In this document: in pieces, positions 59,124-64,000 of the stretch
Position numbering within the stretch: the stretch's first letter is position 1
Layout: the number at the start of each line of letters is the position of its first letter
Assembly (NCBI GenBank): GCA_036268295.1
Contig: DATAUK010000030.1
Location: 1-64,000, forward strand
Direction of reading: 5' to 3'
Source: DATAUK01 sp036268295
GTDB taxonomy: Bacteria > Actinomycetota > Actinomycetes > JAFAQI01
Length of the DNA: 64,000 nt
Position numbers and translations under genes: made by a program
Notes under the pieces: model-generated
The model's database searches: none
Told to the model about the DNA's origin: nothing
The model's input: only the letters and a program-made list of their open reading frames with translations

Positions 59124-59218
59124 TCTACAGAGCGGCCGTGCGCCGGGCCTGATCCACACAGCGGCCGTGCGCCGCGCCTGATCCACACAGCGGCCGTGCG
59201 CCGGGCCTGAGCGACAGA
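59103..59218 (+). repeat. 29-bp tandem repeat, four units, starting in the yceI 3' end
   Basis: Units at 59103-59131, 59132-59160, 59161-59189 and 59190-59218, each beginning GCGGCCGTGCGCCG. Units 2 and 3 read on to CTGATCCACACA; unit 1 has CTGATCTACAGA, and unit 4 diverges after CTGA. The first unit contains the yceI stop codon, so later units repeat the coding tail and its stop. Period is exactly 29 bp. Copies differ at one to four bases, consistent with slippage or unequal exchange. Confidence 0.93.
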
Positions 59219-59264
59219 TAGCAGCCGCATCGTTTTTCGGCCCGCGCCATGACAGGCTGGCGCG

Positions 59265-60566
59265 GTGAGCAGCGACGGGATCCTCACGCCAGCCGCGGAG
59301 TGGGATCAGCGGTTAAGCGACGGTCCCACCGACCCGTTCGAGATGCGGTGGTACCGCGAGGCCTGGCAGGCAAGCCACCGCACGGTGACCTCGGACGTAG
59401 CGACCTCGTCGAACCGGTGGCGGGGCGGCCAGCCGATCTCGGCCTGCTGCGGCGCGGCCGGGGTTGGCACCGGACTTGCCGCGATAGTTGCTGCGCAGGG
59501 TGGTGCGCTGCATCCGAGCGAGCTGGTCCATATCTCCAACCAGGACCTGATCGCGGGCTACGCCGCGAGCGCCGACCCGCACTTTCAGTTCGTGACGCTC
59601 TACCAGCACTACGACGGCTCTTACTACTACGCCGTTGCCCGCGACCCGTTCCTGTTGGGCAAGGCTCACACCCTGATCGACCAGCCGGCCTACCGCTACG
59701 GTCATCCGCTGCATGGCTGGCTGGCCGGACTGCTCAGCCTCGGGCAGGCCCGGCTGGTGCCGCTCGCGCTGCTGCTGCTCAGCCTGATCGGGCTGGCGGT
59801 CGGCGGCTGGGCCGCCAGCCGGCTCGCGGTCCACTTCGGCCGCACGCCGTGGGCCGGGCTGGTCGTGGCGGTGAGCCCCGGCGTGTTGTTCGCGGCGACC
59901 GCCGACACCACCGAGACCGTCGGCGTCGCGCTGCTGGCGCTGACGTTCCTGGCCTGGCTGCACCGTCGCTACGGCTGGACAGTGCTGCTGATCGTGGCGC
60001 TGTGCCTGGACAAGGAGCAGTACGTGACAGTGCCGCTGGGCCTGGGGATCTGGGAGCTCATCGAGGCGCGGCGACGGCGTACGACGATCGAGTCGCCGAC
60101 GGTCAAGGTGGCGGCGATCCTCACCGGACCGATCGTGTTGGCCGGGTGGTACGGGTTCGTCCACGCCAGGCTGCACGCCTGGCCGTGGACCTACGAGTCG
60201 GGCAACTTCGGCAAGCCGTTCGCCGGCTGGCGTGAGACGTTCCGGCTGGCGCACTCGCTGTCGGGAAGCACGTTCGCGGGCTCGGAGATCGGTGGCATGA
60301 CCCCCGTTGTGCTGGTCGCCACGGCCGGGCTGCTGATCATCGCCGCTGTCGTGGCGCTGCGGCTCCGGTCGATCTTCGACGCGACGCTACTCGGGATGGT
60401 GGCGATCACGAGCATGCAGGGCTGGCGCACCCTGCTCTATCCGCGCGAGGTGTTCCGGACGCCTGCGGTCGTGCTGCTGTTCGCCCTCGCCGTGCTGCTG
60501 CTGCGGTCACCACCTTCGCAGTCGCAGCCCGCAACGTCCGCTGACGCGGCGGGAATTGTTCACTAA
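59265..60566 (+). CDS. Polytopic membrane protein, GT-C-like glycosyltransferase candidate
   Basis: A 433-residue protein with about nine hydrophobic spans after a ~75-residue polar N terminus. A first outside loop has the stretch YQHYDGSYYYAVARDPFL and RYGHPLHGWLAG, which resembles GT-C enzymes with an Asp-Gly loop, as in cell-surface glycopolymer proteins. The GTG at 59265 is plausible but the first ~60 residues are poorly hydrophobic, so a later start is possible. Donor and acceptor unknown. It lies 10 bp ahead of the penicillin-acylase gene. Confidence 0.7.
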   Translation: MSSDGILTPAAEWDQRLSDGPTDPFEMRWYREAWQASHRTVTSDVATSSNRWRGGQPISACCGAAGVGTGLAAIVAAQGGALHPSELVHISNQDLIAGYAASADPHFQFVTLYQHYDGSYYYAVARDPFLLGKAHTLIDQPAYRYGHPLHGWLAGLLSLGQARLVPLALLLLSLIGLAVGGWAASRLAVHFGRTPWAGLVVAVSPGVLFAATADTTETVGVALLALTFLAWLHRRYGWTVLLIVALCLDKEQYVTVPLGLGIWELIEARRRRTTIESPTVKVAAILTGPIVLAGWYGFVHARLHAWPWTYESGNFGKPFAGWRETFRLAHSLSGSTFAGSEIGGMTPVVLVATAGLLIIAAVVALRLRSIFDATLLGMVAITSMQGWRTLLYPREVFRTPAVVLLFALAVLLLRSPPSQSQPATSADAAGIVH

Positions 60567-60576
60567 TATCCCGCTC

Positions 60577-63462
60577 ATGTCTCGACACCCGTTTGTCCGG
60601 AGCACGACCGCCGTGCTTGCCACCTGCGCAGTCGCGATCGTCGCCGCCTCGATCGCACCCGCGTCGTCGGCGTCGGCGCCGACCAGCAGCACGGCCGGCT
60701 CGAAGCTGCCGAGCCAGGCCTACCGCGCAAGCGACTACGCCCACGGCCAGGCGATGAGCATCCTGCCGCCGGGCGAGAACGGCAACGTCACCCTCACCGA
60801 TCTGGCCGCGTTCGAGGCGACCGGCACCCGGCCGGCGAACAGCCAGGCCGACCTGGCGAAGTACGAGAACCTGCTCTACGGCTACCAGAGCGTGACCGAC
60901 GCCACGCTCGGCAAGTACTACGACGACGAGTCCTTCGGCGTACCCAAGGCGGACGTCGCCCGCACCGAGGATCCGTCGAGCACACAGTTCCCGGCGGGGG
61001 ATGTCCTGATCGAGCGAGACAGCCAGGACGTGCCACACATCTATGGGTCGACCGATGAGGCGGCATCGTTCGGCGCCGGCTACGCCCAGGCCGAGGACCG
61101 GTTGTTCCTGATGGATGTGCTGCGCCACTACGGCGCCGGCACCCTCAGCTCGTTCATCGGTCCGTCGTGCGCCGACGAGGAGATGGATCACGACCAGCTG
61201 CTGCTCGCGCCCTACACCGAGGCCCAGGGCAACGCGCAGGTCAACCGGTTGCCGAAGGAGTACGGCGCGCAGGGCCTGCTCGCCAAGAACATGATCGACG
61301 CGTACGTCGACGGGATCAACGCGTGGATCTCCCACGTCACCAGCCCGGCCGGCGCGAGCCAGCTCGACGCCGACTACCCGGTGGCCGCGCAGGAGGCACC
61401 GCAGAAGTGGACCGCCGCCGACGTCGTGGACATCGCCGGCCTGATCGGTGGCATCTTCGGCAAGGGCGGCGGGATCGAGGTCGCCAACTCCGCGCTCTAC
61501 AAGTATCTCCAGGGCAAGCTCGGTGCGAAGGCCGGCGCCAAGGCGTTCAACGAGTTCAAGGAGCAGAACGACCCCAGCGCACAGACGACCGTCGTCGACA
61601 AGCGGTTCCCCTACGAGAGCGTGAAGCACCCCAACCCGAAGCTGACCGCGATCCCCGACCACCCGCGGGCGAAGCTCAAGGGCGGCCCGACCGACACCAC
61701 GAAGGGGTGCAGCGGGCTCGGCTCGATCCCGATCGCGCCGATCGTGACTGCTGACATCGCCGCCCTCGGGCAGCTGCCGAAGCAGTTCAGCAACGCGATC
61801 GTGGTCGACGCCAAGGACACCAAGGCACACCACCCGATCGCGGTCTTCGGCCCGCAGGTCTCCTACTTCGCGCCGCAGATCCTGGCCCAGGAGGAGATCA
61901 GCGCGCCGGGCTACCACGCCGAGGGCGCGTCATTCCCCGGCACCGGGATCGTCGAGCTGGGTCGTGGTGAGGACTACGCCTGGTCGGCGACGTCAGCCGG
62001 CAGCGACCTGATCGACCAACGGCTCGAGCTGATCTGCAACCCCAAGGGCGGCAAGGCCGGCGCGACCGGGAAGTTCTACCGCTACAAGGGCAAGTGCGTC
62101 GCGATGAAGCACGAGGTGTTCAGCGAGAGCGCCCAGCCCAAGCCTGGTGGCGAGGGCGATGCAGCGACGATCCACCACAACATCTACCTGACCAATGACG
62201 GCATCGTGCAGGGCTGGACGACAGCCCGCCATGGCAAGTCGGTCGCGGTCGTCAACCAGCGCTCAACGTTCAACCATGACGTCGACTCGGTGGTCGGCTT
62301 CCTGCGCTGGGGCGAGCCGAAGCTGACGCACAGCGTCAAGTCCTGGGAGCAGGGCGCTGCGCGGATCGGCTACACGTTCAACTGGTTCTACGTCGACAGC
62401 AAGCACGCCGCCTACTACGTCAGCGGTCGCGACCCGGTGCGCGCGAAGCACGCGAACCCCAACCTTCCGACCTGGGGAACCGGCGACGCCCAATGGCACG
62501 GCTTCCTGGCGCCGTCGAGGCATGTCCACGAGACCGATCCGAAGCAGGGTTTCTTCGTCAGCTGGAACAACAAACCGGCACCTGGCTTCTCAGCGGCCGA
62601 CGACCAGTACGGGTACGGCCCGACGTACCGCTCCCAGATGCTGGTCAACCGGCTCAAGCACCAGCTCAAGATCCATCACCACAAGCTGACCCGCGCCAAT
62701 GTCGTCCAGGCGATGGAAGCCGGCGCGACACAAGACCTCGACGGCCTGACCGTGCTCCCGCAGCTGCTGAAGTACGTCAAGGGTCACAAGGAGCCGGGCG
62801 GCGTGAAGAAGATGCTCAGCGCGCTGACCGCCTGGCGCGCGGCGGGGGCTCACCGGCACAAGGCGAAACCCGCCTCGACGCAGTACCAGCAACACGCCGC
62901 GATTGCGATCATGGATGAGCTCGAGCCCAACCTGGTCAAGTCGATCTACAACCGGCTGCTGGCCGGCGGCGGCGTCGGTGGCCAGGGGTCGACCGGCGGC
63001 GCGACGACGCCCGGCTACAACATCCTGCCGATGCAGTTCGTCAACACCCCCAACAGCGGCGACGCGCATCTCGGCAGCTCCTACGACGGCGGCTGGGAGG
63101 GCTACATGCAGAAGACGCTGCAGCAGCTGCGCGGCACGCACCCTCGGGACCCGTTCACCTCGATCATCACCAGCCGATGGTGCGGCGGCGGCCCGGCGAC
63201 CTGCCGCGCGGCCATCAACGAGGCGCTACTGAAGACCTACCGGTCGCTGAAGTCGGACAACGGCACGGCGGCGGTCGCGAGCTGGACCAAGGACGGTGCG
63301 CTGATCGCCGACCAGAAGTCGACCAGCAACTCCGGCGAGACGATGCCGCAGTTCGATGCGATCAGCTTCCGGCCACTCGGCATCGTCGGCCAGCCCTTGA
63401 TCGACTGGCAGAACCGGCCGACGTTCCAGCAAGTGGTGCAGTTCCCGGCGCATCGTCCGTAG
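60577..63462 (+). CDS. Secreted penicillin-acylase-family (Ntn) amidase
   Basis: A 961-residue precursor. A signal peptide (residues 1 to about 35) is followed by the alpha chain with VLIERDSQDVPHIYGSTDEA and GYAQAEDRLFLMDVLRHYGAG. The predicted catalytic N-terminal Ser of the beta chain is Ser405, in PKQFSNAIVVDAKDTK, preceded by Phe rather than the usual Gly. The beta chain continues to the end and includes MQFVNTPNSGDAHLGSSYDG. Self-cleavage before Ser405 would give alpha and beta chains. The enzyme hydrolyses amide-linked acyl groups, for example of beta-lactams or acyl-homoserine lactones. I chose the ATG at 60577. Confidence 0.9.
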   Translation: MSRHPFVRSTTAVLATCAVAIVAASIAPASSASAPTSSTAGSKLPSQAYRASDYAHGQAMSILPPGENGNVTLTDLAAFEATGTRPANSQADLAKYENLLYGYQSVTDATLGKYYDDESFGVPKADVARTEDPSSTQFPAGDVLIERDSQDVPHIYGSTDEAASFGAGYAQAEDRLFLMDVLRHYGAGTLSSFIGPSCADEEMDHDQLLLAPYTEAQGNAQVNRLPKEYGAQGLLAKNMIDAYVDGINAWISHVTSPAGASQLDADYPVAAQEAPQKWTAADVVDIAGLIGGIFGKGGGIEVANSALYKYLQGKLGAKAGAKAFNEFKEQNDPSAQTTVVDKRFPYESVKHPNPKLTAIPDHPRAKLKGGPTDTTKGCSGLGSIPIAPIVTADIAALGQLPKQFSNAIVVDAKDTKAHHPIAVFGPQVSYFAPQILAQEEISAPGYHAEGASFPGTGIVELGRGEDYAWSATSAGSDLIDQRLELICNPKGGKAGATGKFYRYKGKCVAMKHEVFSESAQPKPGGEGDAATIHHNIYLTNDGIVQGWTTARHGKSVAVVNQRSTFNHDVDSVVGFLRWGEPKLTHSVKSWEQGAARIGYTFNWFYVDSKHAAYYVSGRDPVRAKHANPNLPTWGTGDAQWHGFLAPSRHVHETDPKQGFFVSWNNKPAPGFSAADDQYGYGPTYRSQMLVNRLKHQLKIHHHKLTRANVVQAMEAGATQDLDGLTVLPQLLKYVKGHKEPGGVKKMLSALTAWRAAGAHRHKAKPASTQYQQHAAIAIMDELEPNLVKSIYNRLLAGGGVGGQGSTGGATTPGYNILPMQFVNTPNSGDAHLGSSYDGGWEGYMQKTLQQLRGTHPRDPFTSIITSRWCGGGPATCRAAINEALLKTYRSLKSDNGTAAVASWTKDGALIADQKSTSNSGETMPQFDAISFRPLGIVGQPLIDWQNRPTFQQVVQFPAHRP

Positions 63463-63466
63463 CCGA

Positions 63467-63477
63467 CGTCAGAGCGT
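63467..63477. other. Half-copy of the ACGCTCTGACG hairpin arm
   Basis: CGTCAGAGCGT just after the acylase stop, the reverse complement of the ACGCTCTGACG arm in hairpins at 16479-16520 and 43127-43168. A small GCGT/ACGC stem follows. It may be a worn or minimal version of the same element. Confidence 0.4.
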
Positions 63478-63517
63478 CAAACGCGCGGAGTAGCAAGGGA
63501 TTGATAGCGTTGGTCTG

Positions 63518-64000
63518 GTGTCAGCGCCGACCGATAGTCCCCCCGTCGTGCGCACGTTTCCAAAACTTCGGCGTCGGGTCATCGCCCTTGCCGTAGTCAT
63601 CGGCGTCGTGGTCGTACTCCGGTATGCGCTGCGAGCGTTCGTCGGGATCGACACCAACCTGCTGTGGTTCCGCTCGGTCCAGCACGAGTCGGTCTACACC
63701 CGAACCTTCTGGACCGAGACGCTTCTGTTCGCCGTCTTCGGCCTGCTGATGGCTGCGACGTTGGCCTTCAATCTCGTGGTGTTCCATCTGAACCGGCCGA
63801 GGGACTTCGCGCCCGATCCTGCGAAGCAGCGCACTCGCTATCAGTTCAGCCGCATCGAGCGGCGACTGCGCCGCTGGCTGTTCGTGATCATCGTCGGCTA
63901 CTTCGGCGTGACGATGGGCTCGCGCGCCGCGAGCAACTGGCAGACCTGGCTGGCATGGCGCAACGCCACGCCGGTCGGTCAGATCGACCCGCAGTTCCAC
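63518..64000 (+). CDS. UPF0182 integral membrane protein, 5' part
   Basis: 161 codons of an open plus-strand frame that runs off the window, starting at GTG 63518. It begins MSAPTDSPPVVRTFPKLRRR, a first span follows (about residues 20-38), then GIDTNLLWFRSVQHESVYTRTFWTETLLF, a second and third span, and NWQTWLAWRNATPVGQIDPQFH. The WLWF-type segment and the ATP-x-G-x-x-DPQFH ending are hallmarks of the UPF0182 family, large membrane proteins (about 900-1000 aa) common in actinobacteria and of unknown function. The rest lies beyond base 64000. Confidence 0.93.
   Translation, partial: MSAPTDSPPVVRTFPKLRRRVIALAVVIGVVVVLRYALRAFVGIDTNLLWFRSVQHESVYTRTFWTETLLFAVFGLLMAATLAFNLVVFHLNRPRDFAPDPAKQRTRYQFSRIERRLRRWLFVIIVGYFGVTMGSRAASNWQTWLAWRNATPVGQIDPQFH

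Noticed and set aside
59103..59218. CRISPR-like interpretation of the 29-bp repeat
   Set aside because: Units are directly adjacent with no spacers, so it is a tandem repeat.
60406..61917. Minus-strand open frame of 503 codons opposite the membrane protein and penicillin acylase
   Set aside because: Low-complexity, Leu/Val/Gly/Arg-rich sequence without motifs; the plus strand has strong family signatures.
1..64000. CRISPR arrays, tRNA/rRNA genes, known riboswitches or complete insertion sequences
   Set aside because: I looked for repeat-spacer patterns, cloverleaf-type sequences, and transposase motifs on both strands and saw none. A covariance-model scan would be needed to exclude weak RNA elements.

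Overview
The window is a gene-dense, high-GC stretch of an actinobacterial chromosome. Evidence for this: GTG starts and ATGA/GTGA stop-start overlaps are frequent; an acyl-CoA carboxylase epsilon subunit, DUF3017, DUF6350/PerM-like, UPF0182, DUF2752, SigE-family ECF sigma factors and a DUF222 (13E12) remnant are present, all typical of Actinomycetes; and two blocks match gene orders I remember from Mycobacterium tuberculosis. I cannot name the genus from sequence alone. I saw no rRNA, tRNA, CRISPR array, complete insertion sequence or prophage.

Region 1 (1-27.9 kb) is an expanded acyl-CoA carboxylase/purE-purK locus. It holds purE, purK, a FadE25-like acyl-CoA dehydrogenase, a GtrA-like membrane protein, a PH-domain protein, BirA, AccD5, the epsilon subunit and the biotinylated alpha subunit AccA, the order remembered around M. 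tuberculosis Rv3274-Rv3285. Inserted into it are a second carboxyltransferase with HMG-CoA lyase and a HAD-GNAT fusion, a class III adenylate cyclase, two SigE-family sigma factors each coupled to a single-membrane-span protein with an outside domain, and a wall-polymer operon (16.5-23.2 kb: ABC permease, ABC ATPase, CDP-alcohol phosphotransferase-like protein, GT2, a Bcs1-like CDP-ribitol synthase fusion and a TagF-like polymerase). A second TagF-like gene lies at 9.4-11.1 kb.

Region 2 (28-37.9 kb) is mixed: NAD(P)H-quinone dehydrogenase, a gamma-glutamylcyclotransferase-like protein, a decayed DUF222 gene in an AT-richer patch, M20 amidohydrolase, GCS2-type ligase, D,D-carboxypeptidase, cold-shock protein, BrkB, a 2'-5' RNA ligase-like protein and TrpS.

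Region 3 (37.9-56.6 kb) is core metabolism: CorC/HlyC-type protein, Mdh, Icd, DUF3017, ACT protein, FolD, PurH, PurN, PerM-like protein, SucD, SucC, a lone B12-binding domain, a lipase and the helicase PcrA/UvrD. This resembles the remembered M. tuberculosis uvrD1-sucC-sucD-perM-purN-purH order. Between the lipase and PcrA sits a DUF929-VKOR-DUF929 trio that looks like an exported disulfide-bond machine.

Region 4 (56.7-64 kb) holds a PIG-L deacetylase, an ArgA-like acetyltransferase with a MarR regulator, a divergent YceI gene, a polytopic membrane glycosyltransferase-like protein, a secreted penicillin-acylase-family hydrolase and the start of a UPF0182 membrane protein.

The most unusual non-coding signals are two related 29-bp-arm inverted repeats (48.1 and 56.7 kb) that differ by compensatory changes, a 29-bp tandem repeat built from the 3' end of the YceI gene, hairpins that share an ACGCTCTGAC arm, and an inverted operator-like pair between marR and yceI.
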